Positions 26,559 through 34,304 of a DNA stretch of 64,000 bases are shown here, piece by piece. The notes beneath the pieces are model-generated. The model saw only the letters and a program-made list of their open reading frames with translations. It was not told the DNA's origin and did not search any database. Location: assembly GCA_021731145.1 (NCBI GenBank), contig JAKFXX010000027.1, forward strand, positions 1 through 64,000. The letters run 5' to 3'. Within the stretch, counting starts at the first letter, position 1; every line of letters starts with the position of its first letter. This stretch comes from Gammaproteobacteria bacterium (lineage in GTDB: Bacteria > Pseudomonadota > Gammaproteobacteria > Ga0077554 > Ga007554). The translations under genes were made by a program, and so were the position numbers.

Positions 26559-27560
26559 TCAGGTTGCCCGGAAAAAAAAACACGCTCGTCCACCGTCACC
26601 TTGTTCATTTACTTTACGCGCCATTTTTTTGAACCCTTCGATCTCATCATGGGTGAAAATTTTATTTTCTTTGTTAAGCCAGTATGAATTATTGGCGGTG
26701 AGTGGTATGTCGCGTAAATATTGTTCGCTGCCGTAAAATTCAAATTCCAGCGAGTCACAGATTGTGGAATAGAGTTTTAGGCCACTTTTTTCGGCTATGA
26801 GTTGCATACTTTCCCGGGAGTGAAGATAGAGATGGCGCGGTGGATCCATTTCTACCCAGTTTGTAGCGTAGTGTCGCCATGCGTAGGAAGATACGATAGG
26901 AATGCGCACGAGGATGACACCATTTGGGGTCAGCAAGCGACGGGCAGAGACGATCGCTGATTCCTGATCGGGGATGTGCTCCAGGGAATGATGTAGAGTA
27001 ATAAGATCGAAGGATCCCGTCATCTCATCGATGTGACGTTTATATATTGTAATGCCGTCTCGATGCACGTCGGATTTTATAAAAGGATCCGCTCCAGTAA
27101 GATGGCGAAATCCCATTGTTCGCAAGTCTGCCAGCCATCGAGATCCGCTGCCGCAGCCTATGTCGAGAAAGCGGGCTGAGAAGTCGGCGACCCCTGCTTC
27201 TCTCAAGACTTTTTCTACTGGAAGTACCGTGTCGACGCGCAGATCAGGCATTTTTATAAAGTTAGCCAGAAATTGATTCAGTTTGTAACCGCGATCAAAT
27301 ATTGCATTTTTGAAACGATGCTTGAGGAGCAATGCTCGTAACGGTGAGGTACGATTATTGTTTGTGACAGTTAGCGAGTAATAGCCGGGTGGATAGAATC
27401 GTCCCAAATCTTGGGGTATGTCTTTGATTTGCAGGCAACCGCAACACTTGCATTGGAAATATTCAAACTCCTCCCTCGTGCCAAACATCATTTCTCGGCC
27501 TACGAAGTTGGGGTGGTTGTCAGCGGTACCGCAAATGCGGCAGGTATGTGAAGGAAGCAT
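26559..27560 (-). CDS. Class I SAM methyltransferase with N-terminal zinc-ribbon-like motif
   Basis: A 333-residue protein. Cysteine pairs CRIC (7-10) and CKCCGC (37-42) form a putative zinc site typical of C-methyltransferase-like enzymes acting on nucleotide sugars. The SAM loop is LDIGCGSGSRWLADL, with LITLHHSLEHIPDQE as motif II/III. It starts four bases after the wzt stop, so it is co-transcribed with the exporter. It may methylate a sugar or the terminal residue of the chain, which fits with chain-length control by a Wzt that carries a glycan-binding domain. Confidence 0.82.
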   Translation of the reverse strand: MLPSHTCRICGTADNHPNFVGREMMFGTREEFEYFQCKCCGCLQIKDIPQDLGRFYPPGYYSLTVTNNNRTSPLRALLLKHRFKNAIFDRGYKLNQFLANFIKMPDLRVDTVLPVEKVLREAGVADFSARFLDIGCGSGSRWLADLRTMGFRHLTGADPFIKSDVHRDGITIYKRHIDEMTGSFDLITLHHSLEHIPDQESAIVSARRLLTPNGVILVRIPIVSSYAWRHYATNWVEMDPPRHLYLHSRESMQLIAEKSGLKLYSTICDSLEFEFYGSEQYLRDIPLTANNSYWLNKENKIFTHDEIEGFKKMARKVNEQGDGGRACFFFRAT

Positions 27561-27564
27561 GATG

Positions 27565-28821
27565 CTACGCCTTTACCTTCGAAATAACCGGGATTGCGGG
27601 ATGTGCGCGGTCTTCCATCATCCAGTTCGCATCCAGAGCGAAGAATCCATCACGCGCGGTAATCGGTACATCGCCGATGACCTGGAAATGTTTCAGATTT
27701 TCACCGTAGAAGATGGTGCGCGCCACTTGCCCGCCAGTCACCCCAAAGCGTAATGAATAAACGCCCGGCAGGAGCGGGAGATGTCTTATTTTGCACGCTA
27801 TTTCATGTTCACCACAATCAAGATGGCTGATATGAAGTTGTTCTTCACTGTTGTGAGTGGTCAAGTATAAAAAATCCGTTGTGTGGAAACCAAATCCAAA
27901 GGTGACTTTATCGAAAGTTTTTAATACCCGGATTTTGAAATTTACGATACAGTCGTAATTATAGGAAAGGCGGTCAGTTCTCTGGTTGTTGTGATCAATA
28001 AAATGCAGGTCTAACAACTCGACTTCACCGCTGGTAGAGAAGCTGGCCTGAGCGGGGGCTGTGGTGGCTTTGATTTTTTCGTCACTTTGTTGGTAGAAGC
28101 TGTCACACACTTCTTGTGGGGTTCCTGCCTGATTGATTCGTCCATGGTCCAGCATGATCACTCGGTTACATAAGCGTTGTATCTGCCGAATATTATGGCT
28201 TACCAGTAACACCGTTTTTCCCTGCCGTTTGATCATGTCCTCCATACGGTCAAAGCACTTGCGCTGAAACGCCAGATCCCCGACCGCCAGCACTTCATCC
28301 ACAATCAGTATGTCCGATTCCACGCTGGTAGCAATGGCAAAACCCAGGCGCACCGACATGCCGGAGCTATAACGCTTGATCGGGGTATCAATAAACTCTT
28401 CCAGCTCCGCGAAGGCGACGATTCCATCGAATTTTTTCTTGATTTCGGCCTTGGGTATACCCAGGATCGCGCCATTGAGGAAGACATTCTCGCGCCCGGT
28501 GAGGTCACCTATCAGTCCCGCGCCGACTTCGATCAGTGGCGCCACTTTGCCATGTACTTTAACGCTTCCTCGGGTGGGTACGCTGATTTGTGCCAGCATC
28601 TTCAGTAGCGTGCTCTTGCCCGCACCGTTGTGGCCGATGATGCCGAGCACTTCACCTGCTTCAACCTTGAAGTCCACATCGTCCAGTGCCTTGAACAGCG
28701 GGCGTTCGGGCAAGGGCTGCCCGCGCAGTTTTGCGGCAGTACGCTGTATAGTATGCTTGAGGCTTTGCAGTTGCCCGAGGCGGTATTCTTTGGTGACGTG
28801 GTTGACTTCGATGATTGGCAT
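27565..28821 (-). CDS. wzt: Polysaccharide ABC exporter ATPase with C-terminal glycan-binding domain
   Basis: A 418-residue ATPase that drives export of undecaprenyl-linked glycan with Wzm. Walker A is GHNGAGKST (63-71), the ABC signature is YSSGMSVRLGFA, and Walker B is ILIVDEVLAVGD. Residues about 255-405 form the Wzt C-terminal beta-sandwich that binds the modified chain end (DLHFIDHNNQRTDRL onward). The usual partner wzm lies upstream, but three toxin-antitoxin modules and a second, truncated wzt start now lie between them. Confidence 0.93.
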   Translation of the reverse strand: MPIIEVNHVTKEYRLGQLQSLKHTIQRTAAKLRGQPLPERPLFKALDDVDFKVEAGEVLGIIGHNGAGKSTLLKMLAQISVPTRGSVKVHGKVAPLIEVGAGLIGDLTGRENVFLNGAILGIPKAEIKKKFDGIVAFAELEEFIDTPIKRYSSGMSVRLGFAIATSVESDILIVDEVLAVGDLAFQRKCFDRMEDMIKRQGKTVLLVSHNIRQIQRLCNRVIMLDHGRINQAGTPQEVCDSFYQQSDEKIKATTAPAQASFSTSGEVELLDLHFIDHNNQRTDRLSYNYDCIVNFKIRVLKTFDKVTFGFGFHTTDFLYLTTHNSEEQLHISHLDCGEHEIACKIRHLPLLPGVYSLRFGVTGGQVARTIFYGENLKHFQVIGDVPITARDGFFALDANWMMEDRAHPAIPVISKVKA

Positions 28822-28832
28822 AAGGGGTTGGT

Positions 28833-29231
28833 CTATTTGATATCCGAGGGAATTTTTTTCCCTTTCTCGGTACGGTCGAAGTCTTTGTCGAAGCTCACGA
28901 TGGTCAGGTTATATTTTAACGCTACGGCGTACTGATAGGCGTCATCAAAATCAAGGCTGAATTTCTGTGCTGCATCGATCACCGATTCCATGTCCTCCGC
29001 CGATATGGAGGAAACTTTTATTCCAGCGGTAAAAACCATGTCATTCAAAAACTGACGGTAGGCCGCATGCTGCTTTTGCCGAAAGACAATCAACCCAATG
29101 GAATGTAAAGAAAAATCACTTATATAGAGATCATGGCTATCGTATTTAAGCAGTAAGCTGCGTGCTTCTTCAGCCCTGTCTTGCCCCAGTAACACTTCAA
29201 GAAAAATATTGGTGTCCAGTAGCAGCTTCAT
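28833..29231 (-). CDS. PIN-domain ribonuclease toxin (VapC-like)
   Basis: A 132-residue PIN fold: MKLLLDTNIFLEVLL gives the first Asp, ISDFSLHSIGLIV the second region, and SLDFDDAYQYAVALK the acidic pair; FDKDFDRTEKG closes the active site. The start overlaps the antitoxin stop by four bases (ATGA). It is a presumed RNase neutralised by the DUF2281 protein. It lies 11 bases upstream of the wzt start codon. Confidence 0.88.
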   Translation of the reverse strand: MKLLLDTNIFLEVLLGQDRAEEARSLLLKYDSHDLYISDFSLHSIGLIVFRQKQHAAYRQFLNDMVFTAGIKVSSISAEDMESVIDAAQKFSLDFDDAYQYAVALKYNLTIVSFDKDFDRTEKGKKIPSDIK

Positions 29232-29440
29232 TCCCCCATTCTCCAGTCAGAGATTTTGTGTTGAAGCTCAGCCGAAGTATACTTCCCCGCAAGTTCTTTT
29301 AGCGCGCCCGCCCATAAGAAGCTTGGCTTTCCAGGCTTTTTCTTTTCCCTTCTTACCCATAGGAACTCCACAAAATCTTCAACCTCCGCCTGGAGTTCTG
29401 GCGGCAGTTCGTCAATTTTGCGTACAAGATTTTCCCGCAT
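29228..29440 (-). CDS. DUF2281 antitoxin
   Basis: A 70-residue protein of the DUF2281 type: MRENLVRKIDELPPELQAE, DFVEFLW, then a basic linker and KISDWRMGE tail, as in antitoxins paired with PIN toxins. GGAGGTTATC before the ATG is a good ribosome site. It is translationally coupled to the PIN gene. Confidence 0.85.
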   Translation of the reverse strand: MRENLVRKIDELPPELQAEVEDFVEFLWVRREKKKPGKPSFLWAGALKELAGKYTSAELQHKISDWRMGE

Positions 29441-29510
29441 GATAACCTCCGGTAAAATTTAGCGATCCCCCGAATAAATCGGGGACTCCATCACGGCCTT
29501 TGCCTGCACA

Positions 29511-30005
29511 TCAAGCTAACTCGCCCACATCACGCAAAACCGCATCGATCAGGTTTTTACGAATATAAATTCCATTCTCCTGTAACTGCATGAGATAGGG
29601 CTTGATCGCTCCGATCAAGCCGGTTTTTTTGGCTCGGCGCAATATACCCAAAGTGCCAATCCGAATCACGCCGAAACGTTCCGCCACGCGGCGTGCCTGC
29701 GCATCATCCAGCAGTACCGTACTTCCAGGCATGCTGAGAGCCAAGGCAATAACCTGCGCCTCGCCGCGATCTACCAGAATTGCCAAAGGTTGCAGCAACT
29801 CGGGAGCCGGGGCTTGAGTTTCCAGCCAGGTAAGCTGGCTCACTGCCAACGCACCGGGTAATCCAGCGCCATGAACAGTCACCTCTTCCCATACTATTGT
29901 CGGCACCATCACTCGCTGATATAACTTGGGCAGGAGTTCAAGTTGACCAATAATCGCTAGGGCAATCAGTGGGCTGCTGTCGCCCACAATAGTTTGATTA
30001 GTCAT
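29511..30005 (-). CDS. DUF3368 PIN-like toxin
   Basis: A 164-residue predicted nuclease: TIVGDSSPLIALAIIGQLEL carries the first Asp, LVDRGEAQVIALAL the second acidic site, and LLDDAQARRVAERFGV the third. DUF3368 proteins regularly pair with UPF0175 proteins as toxin-antitoxin modules. The ATG at 30005 overlaps the antitoxin stop (ATGACTAA). A short CCCCGA/TCGGGG hairpin (29468-29484) follows the stop and may end the transcript. Confidence 0.85.
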   Translation of the reverse strand: MTNQTIVGDSSPLIALAIIGQLELLPKLYQRVMVPTIVWEEVTVHGAGLPGALAVSQLTWLETQAPAPELLQPLAILVDRGEAQVIALALSMPGSTVLLDDAQARRVAERFGVIRIGTLGILRRAKKTGLIGAIKPYLMQLQENGIYIRKNLIDAVLRDVGELA

Positions 30006-30249
30006 CACGCAACTCATCGGCAATTTGGTCATCATCCAGATTTATTACCGGCACTTGCAAACGCCCCAGTTCAAACATGAAGCGCAGTTTGCTCATGCGA
30101 CAAAACTCAGCCGCTTTGCCCAATGAAAGGCGGCGAACCTCAAACAACTTGGCTGCCAGCAGGAACGCCAGCTCTTCTTCCAAAGCTTGCGGGGCTTTGC
30201 CGGATGTCACCAGCAAATCATCAGGGTATGGCAGGGATAAAGTGTGCAT
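29998..30249 (-). CDS. UPF0175 antitoxin
   Basis: An 83-residue protein with the UPF0175 pattern: a small helical domain LAAKLFEVRRLSLGKAAEFC followed by FMFELGRLQVPVINLDDD. It is the first gene of the pair with the DUF3368 toxin. AGGAGATAGACC precedes the ATG. Such proteins are presumed to bind DNA and autoregulate; no operator was identified upstream. Confidence 0.85.
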   Translation of the reverse strand: MHTLSLPYPDDLLVTSGKAPQALEEELAFLLAAKLFEVRRLSLGKAAEFCRMSKLRFMFELGRLQVPVINLDDDQIADELRDD

Positions 30250-30360
30250 GGTCTATCTCCTCGGTTCAAACGGAACAAACGCAGCGTCATTGTGAGGTTG
30301 AGCGAATAATACCGCTCTTGATTAGGCGAAAACGTGAAGCTGTTAGAGTCTGCTGCATTC

Positions 30361-30488
30361 CTAAAGGGGGCGAATTCGACCCCTTTAGATTGTTGATTTT
30401 TTCCTTAAACCGAAAAATTCGATGGTATGGCAAGTCAAAAGGGGTTAGACACCAATTCTCGGTTTTTGCGGCTGAAGCCGCTCCTACG
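30361..30488. repeat. Composite of short palindromic repeats
   Basis: CTAAAGGGG (30361-30369) pairs with CCCCTTTAG (30380-30388) and is followed by a T-rich run. AAAAGGGGTTAGACACCAAT (near 30437-30456) resembles the start of repeats linked to tyrosine transposases. GCGGCTGAAGCCGC with CTCCTAC (about 30470-30490) is another short REP-like hairpin. No gene is present between 30250 and 30508. Confidence 0.6.
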
Positions 30489-30508
30489 GTGGTATCGTGG
30501 GCCGGTAG

Positions 30509-30565
30509 CTTGAGGCAGATGAGTCGCCCCATCTGGTATTCTTTGTTGACGTGGATGATAGCCAT
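30509..30565 (-). pseudogene. Remnant of a wzt 5' end (19 codons)
   Basis: The minus-strand reading MAIIHVNKEYQMGRLICLK aligns with the intact Wzt N-terminus (MPIIEVNHVTKEYRLGQLQS) with a nine-base deletion; CACGTCAxCAAAGAATAC is nearly identical at the DNA level. It breaks off into palindromic repeats after 19 codons. It marks where wzt once started, or where a second wzt copy was lost, relative to the inserted toxin-antitoxin modules. Confidence 0.75.
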
Positions 30566-30628
30566 GGTTATTTAAGGTCTTCCTTACTTAGGCCGGAGTG
30601 CCTGAGAATAGAATAGTGCTCAACCATT

Positions 30629-30856
30629 CTAGGCCGCCAAATACTGCCTGACATCCACCTGCACGCCCTCGCGGATCGCTTCCTCGCCATGTGAGAGCAG
30701 GGCGCGCGTATCTTTATCAGCGATATACTCTTCGCCACAGTTGTCGCAAACCAGTGCAGGCACATTTTTAAAAACCAGCGTGGTTGGTCCACGCTCTAAT
30801 GTGACGGTAGCGAAACCCGGCTGGGTTTCGCCGTGTTTGCAAATAACACACTTCAT
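30629..30856 (-). CDS. YgiT/MqsA-type zinc-finger antitoxin
   Basis: A 75-residue protein with two CxxC pairs (CVIC at 3-6, CDNC at 37-40) and the GEEYIADKDTRALLSHGEE segment typical of the YgiT-type zinc-finger family (N-terminal half of MqsA). The DNA-binding HTH half of MqsA is absent. It overlaps the DUF4258 gene by four bases. Confidence 0.85.
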   Translation of the reverse strand: MKCVICKHGETQPGFATVTLERGPTTLVFKNVPALVCDNCGEEYIADKDTRALLSHGEEAIREGVQVDVRQYLAA

Positions 30857-31140
30857 GATGGCTTTCTCCGTTTATAAGCCGTTTCCCAGAGCTTAGGATC
30901 GGGTTCATGGGCCGTAATGATAATTGTAGCATCGTCCACGATGTTATTAGCGGCAACTACATGAATTGGCCTTGAACCAACCCACCCCAATACCAGCCGG
31001 CTCGGATACGGTGTGTCATCAAGATAATCCTGAATGACTTCACCGTTTTCCAAAGCGTGCTGTATATCCTGCTCCATAATGCCACGCTCGAACATTCGTC
31101 TAATGGCATGATTCCTGTACATCAGCAGCTTGGCTTTCAT
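30853..31140 (-). CDS. DUF4258 toxin
   Basis: A 95-residue protein with YRNHAIRRMFERGIMEQDI, YLDDTPYPSRLVLGWVG and ATIIITAHEPDPKLWE, as in DUF4258 proteins found beside YgiT-type zinc fingers. It is probably an RNase-like toxin, by analogy with its partner's family. The toxin gene comes first, the order seen in mqsRA-like modules. It begins 30 bases after wzm. Confidence 0.82.
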   Translation of the reverse strand: MKAKLLMYRNHAIRRMFERGIMEQDIQHALENGEVIQDYLDDTPYPSRLVLGWVGSRPIHVVAANNIVDDATIIITAHEPDPKLWETAYKRRKPS

Positions 31141-31170
31141 TTTCTCGATTATTTAAGGCATGGAAGTTTT

Positions 31171-31989
31171 TCAAACCACATCCGCAAAATAGGATTCCGC
31201 ACGCTTGAAAACGATGTAGCTGATGGGCAACAGGATGGCTATCAGGATCATTCCCGGCAGCATGGCAGCAAAGTCGGGGGCTTGGCCATAGAGCAATACC
31301 CGCTGAAAGGCGTCGATGACGCCGGCTATGGGGTTAAGGGTATACAGCGTGTAGAGCAGGTTTGACCATTCTCCGGCAGCCTGATTGGTCAGGAGTTTTT
31401 CCTTGACCAGGGTCAAGGGGTAGATGACCGGCGAGGCGTACATGAGCAGGGAGAGCAGGATCGGTAAAGCCGTGGCGACATCGCGGTAATAGACGTTCAT
31501 CGCGGCCCCAATGAGGGCGATGCTCAGTGAGGCCAGGACTGTGTACAGGATGATCAGGGGCAGCCAAAGCGCGTAAACACTGGGCATCATTCCGTAATAA
31601 ACCATTAGCCCGGCGAGAATGCCAAAGTTGATGCCGAGTTCCACCAGTTTGGTCATGACGCTAGTGAGGGGGAAAATCTCGCGGGGAAAATAGATTTTGC
31701 GGATCAGGTTGGCGTTGGATACCACGCTGCCGACACCTTCCGCAGTGGCTTCCTGGAAGAAAATCCAGGGCATGAGTGCCGCGAAGGTGAGGATAGGATA
31801 GGGGATGTCACCGCTGTCGATGCCTACAAAACTTTTGACGAGGGTAAATATGAGCATCAGTGTAACGGGTTTAAATACCGCCCAGGCGATACCTATATAG
31901 GCCTGTTTGTAGCGTAAGGTGATGTTTTTCCAGGCGAGCACCATCAGCAATTCGCGGTAGGCAACGATGTTTTTGGCGGCTTGAATCAT
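31171..31989 (-). CDS. wzm: Polysaccharide ABC exporter permease
   Basis: A 272-residue ABC-2 permease with six predicted membrane segments (for example VFKPVTLMLIFTLVKSF, LGINFGILAGLMVYYG, LILYTVLASLSIALIGAA, MLPGMILIAILLPISYIVF). It opens with YRELLMVLAWKNITLRYKQA, the usual amphipathic N-terminus of Wzm. It exports the lipid-linked polysaccharide with Wzt. The ATG (MIQAAKN) is preferred; a GTG 16 codons upstream at 32037 is the alternative, and neither has a clear ribosome site. It is the first gene of the minus-strand cluster. Confidence 0.9.
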   Translation of the reverse strand: MIQAAKNIVAYRELLMVLAWKNITLRYKQAYIGIAWAVFKPVTLMLIFTLVKSFVGIDSGDIPYPILTFAALMPWIFFQEATAEGVGSVVSNANLIRKIYFPREIFPLTSVMTKLVELGINFGILAGLMVYYGMMPSVYALWLPLIILYTVLASLSIALIGAAMNVYYRDVATALPILLSLLMYASPVIYPLTLVKEKLLTNQAAGEWSNLLYTLYTLNPIAGVIDAFQRVLLYGQAPDFAAMLPGMILIAILLPISYIVFKRAESYFADVV

Positions 31990-32172
31990 AATTTTCAGGG
32001 GGTTTAGGCTATCCGTATAATGGGTGAATTTTACCACACTTGAGAGTTTTTCATTGTGTAAGCCATGAAGGAAGGAATGCGTAGGACAATCCCGTCCGAT
32101 TTGGTGTTTGTTTGCATGCGATTACCTCAGGTATAGTTGTATCGGTCATTGTCGGCTGTCTTTGAGGTCATA

Positions 32173-32229
32173 TTGACACGGAGGCAGGATACCTTGATAC
32201 TTCAAAGAGATTGGTTAGACAAAGTCTAA
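32173..32229 (+). promoter_or_regulatory. Rubrerythrin promoter with downstream palindromic operator
   Basis: TTGACA (32173-32178) is followed after 17 bases by GATACT (32196-32201), a good sigma-70 pair. Just downstream of the expected start, TTAGAC-AAA-GTCTAA (32215-32229) forms a perfect 15-bp palindrome, well placed for a repressor. A further 11-bp palindrome, TACCTCAGGTA, lies upstream at 32123-32133. The regulators are not recognised. Confidence 0.55.
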
Positions 32230-32294
32230 GCGCTGGCGGGGATGAATCAATCCTCAGGCAGTTGATGTTAACGGACATTTGCAAGGAGATAGTC

Positions 32295-32714
32295 ATGAAC
32301 CTGAAAGGCAGCAAAACCGAAGAGAATCTGAAGGCCGCCTTCGCGGGCGAATCGCAGGCTAATCGCCGTTACCTGTATTTCGCCGCCAAGGCGGATGTGG
32401 AGGGCTACAATGATGTGTCCGCTGTGTTCCGTTCCACTGCGGAAGGTGAGACAGGCCATGCGCATGGTCACCTGGAATACCTGGAGGTCTGCGGTGATCC
32501 GGCTACCGGCCTGCCCATTGGCGCTACCGCCGACAACCTGAAGGCGGCGATTGCCGGTGAAACCCACGAGTACACCGACATGTACCCCGGCATGGCCAAG
32601 GCGGCGCGTGAAGAAGGTTTTGATGAGATTGCAGACTGGTTCGAGACCCTCGCCAAGGCTGAACGTTCTCATGCCAACCGCTTCAAGAAGGCATTGGACA
32701 GTCTGGGCAGCTAA
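32295..32714 (+). CDS. rbr: Rubrerythrin, diiron domain only
   Basis: A 139-residue ferritin-like diiron protein. [53 protein letters not shown] and [14 protein letters not shown] supply the iron-ligand Glu and His residues. The C-terminal rubredoxin domain of classical rubrerythrin is missing, so an external electron donor is required. It probably reduces hydrogen peroxide. AAGGAGATAGTC precedes the ATG. It heads an apparent operon with the Fe-S protein and the DUF3501 gene. Confidence 0.92.
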   Translation: MNLKGSKTEENLKAAFAGESQANRRYLYFAAKADVEGYNDVSAVFRSTAEGETGHAHGHLEYLEVCGDPATGLPIGATADNLKAAIAGETHEYTDMYPGMAKAAREEGFDEIADWFETLAKAERSHANRFKKALDSLGS

Positions 32715-32723
32715 AGAACCAGC

Positions 32724-32748
32724 CACCCCACCTCGAAGGGGTGGGGTG
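32724..32748 (+). terminator. Hairpin after rubrerythrin
   Basis: CACCCCACC (32724-32732) pairs with GGTGGGGTG (32740-32748), 10 bases after the stop codon. No T-run follows, so it may stabilise the message or attenuate transcription rather than fully terminate it. Confidence 0.45.
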
Positions 32749-32800
32749 ATTGAAACAGTTGGTGGGGCTGCCAACAAAGCCATTGCTTAACGGCATTGGG

Positions 32801-32859
32801 CGTAGGGTGCGTTCCACGCACCACATGAAAATACAGTGGTGCGCGCGGCGCACCCTACG
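32801..32859. repeat. REP-like palindrome (GTAGGGTGC family)
   Basis: CGTAGGGTGC (32801-32810) pairs with GCACCCTACG (32850-32859). The interior CGCACCAC/GTGGTGCG adds a second stem. It lies between the rubrerythrin hairpin and the Fe-S protein gene, 30 bases before the latter's ATG. A shorter relative, GTAGGGTGCGCCGTGCACCC, is at 34250-34269 before the DUF3501 gene. Confidence 0.75.
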
Positions 32860-32889
32860 AAGCTTTCGGTATTCGCGCAGGGAGCTGCC

Positions 32890-34236
32890 ATGTCAAAACC
32901 GACCTCAATCCAACGGGAAGGCAGCCTCGAAGCGCCGACCCGTCACCCGCTGGACTGGAAAAATCCCGATTTTTATGATGAACCATCCCTGTTCCAGGAG
33001 CTGGAGCGGGTATTCGACATCTGTCATGGTTGCCGGCGTTGTTTTAGCCTGTGCCAGTCGTTCCCCACGCTTTTTGATGCCATCGACTCGTCGGAAAGCC
33101 TTGAGCTGGATAGCGTTGATAAGAAGGTTTACTGGCAGGTGGTGGATCACTGTTACATGTGCGACATGTGCTACATGACCAAGTGCCCCTATGTGCCGCC
33201 GCATGAATGGAACATAGATTTTCCGCATTTGATGCTGCGCGCCAAGGCGGTCAAGCACCGCAAAGGGGAATACAAGCTCCGCGACAAGATACTCGCCTCG
33301 ACCGATACTGTGGGTGCACTGGCAGGCATACCGGTGGTGGTTCAAGTAGTGAATGCCGCCAACAAGAACAAGACTGTGCGCAAGATAATGGACAAGATGA
33401 TGGGCGTGCATCCAGACGCCATCTTGCCGGAATTCCATGGTGACACCCTGCGCAGGCGTGCTGCGAAGCGCCGCGCAGTTGAAATGATTCCTGCGTCGAC
33501 CGAACAGACGCGCGGCAAGGTGGCTCTGTTTGGCACCTGTTATGGCAACCGCAACGAGCCGCAGATCGGCATGGATCTGATCACGGTATTCGAGCACAAC
33601 GGCATTCCCGTCACGCTGGCGCAGAAGGAGCAATGCTGCGGTATGCCCAAGCTGGAGCTGGGCGACCTGGAGGCGGTGGCACGCGCCAAAGAGGCCAACA
33701 TTCCAGTGCTGGCAAGGCTGGTGGATGAGGGTTGGGATATCGTCGCGCCAGTGCCTTCCTGTGTGCTGATGTTCAAGCAGGAGCTGCCGCTGATGTTTCC
33801 GGATGATCCGGAGGTGCTCAAGGTGCGTGATGCGATTTTTGATCCTTTTGAGTATCTGATGCTGCGCCACAAGGAAGGCAGACTGAATACCGATTTCAAG
33901 CGGTCGTTAGGCAATATTTCTTATCATGTGGCCTGTCATCTGCGGGTGCAGAATATTGGGCTCAAGACCCGTGATGTTCTGCAACTGATACCGGACACTC
34001 AGGTTGATCCGATTGAACGCTGTTCAGGGCATAATGGTACATACGCGGTGAAGAGCGAGTTTCACGAAGACTCGATGAAGATCGGCAAGCCGGTATTTAA
34101 TCGCGTGCGGCAGGCCAAGGCAGACCATTACAGCAGCGATTGCCCAATGGCAGGTCATCAAATTGAAGATGGCCTGGATAATGGCAGCAAGCCAGAGCAC
34201 CCAATGACGTTGCTGCGCATGGCGTATGGGATTTAA
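32890..34236 (+). CDS. Two-cluster ferredoxin / CCG-domain Fe-S oxidoreductase (GlpC/HdrD-like)
   Basis: A 448-residue protein. Two [4Fe-4S] motifs, CxxCxxCxxxC at Cys45/48/51/55 and CxxCxxCxxxCP at Cys88/91/94/99, are followed by two cysteine-rich CCG domains. The first CCG motif is intact (EQCCGMPKLELGD); the second reads CSGHNGTYAV. It resembles the iron-sulfur subunits of anaerobic glycerol-3-phosphate dehydrogenase, glycolate oxidase and heterodisulfide reductase. As rubrerythrin here lacks rubredoxin, this protein is a natural candidate for its electron donor; that is inference from gene order. Confidence 0.88.
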   Translation: MSKPTSIQREGSLEAPTRHPLDWKNPDFYDEPSLFQELERVFDICHGCRRCFSLCQSFPTLFDAIDSSESLELDSVDKKVYWQVVDHCYMCDMCYMTKCPYVPPHEWNIDFPHLMLRAKAVKHRKGEYKLRDKILASTDTVGALAGIPVVVQVVNAANKNKTVRKIMDKMMGVHPDAILPEFHGDTLRRRAAKRRAVEMIPASTEQTRGKVALFGTCYGNRNEPQIGMDLITVFEHNGIPVTLAQKEQCCGMPKLELGDLEAVARAKEANIPVLARLVDEGWDIVAPVPSCVLMFKQELPLMFPDDPEVLKVRDAIFDPFEYLMLRHKEGRLNTDFKRSLGNISYHVACHLRVQNIGLKTRDVLQLIPDTQVDPIERCSGHNGTYAVKSEFHEDSMKIGKPVFNRVRQAKADHYSSDCPMAGHQIEDGLDNGSKPEHPMTLLRMAYGI

Positions 34237-34304
34237 CCCGAAAATTTTTGTAGGGTGCGCCGTGCACCCCGATCGTTTTGCCGAACTTTTGTGAAAAACA
34301 TGCG

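Larger units (their letters stand above)
30568..31158. repeat. 10-bp direct repeats bracketing the YgiT/DUF4258 module
   Basis: TTATTTAAGG occurs at 30568-30577, directly before the wzt remnant start codon, and again at 31149-31158, just after wzm. The two copies enclose exactly the YgiT/DUF4258 gene pair, like a target duplication around an inserted cassette. Confidence 0.5.

Noticed and set aside
30287-30565. 92-codon minus-strand ORF with a Wzt-like start
   Set aside because: Only the first 19 codons resemble Wzt; the remainder is translation of palindromic repeats, so it is recorded as a remnant.
29998-31140. A single large operon encoding a new defence system from the three adjacent TA pairs
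   Set aside because: Each pair matches a known toxin-antitoxin family pairing, has its own coupled start/stop overlap and is separated by repeats, so independent modules are the simpler explanation.
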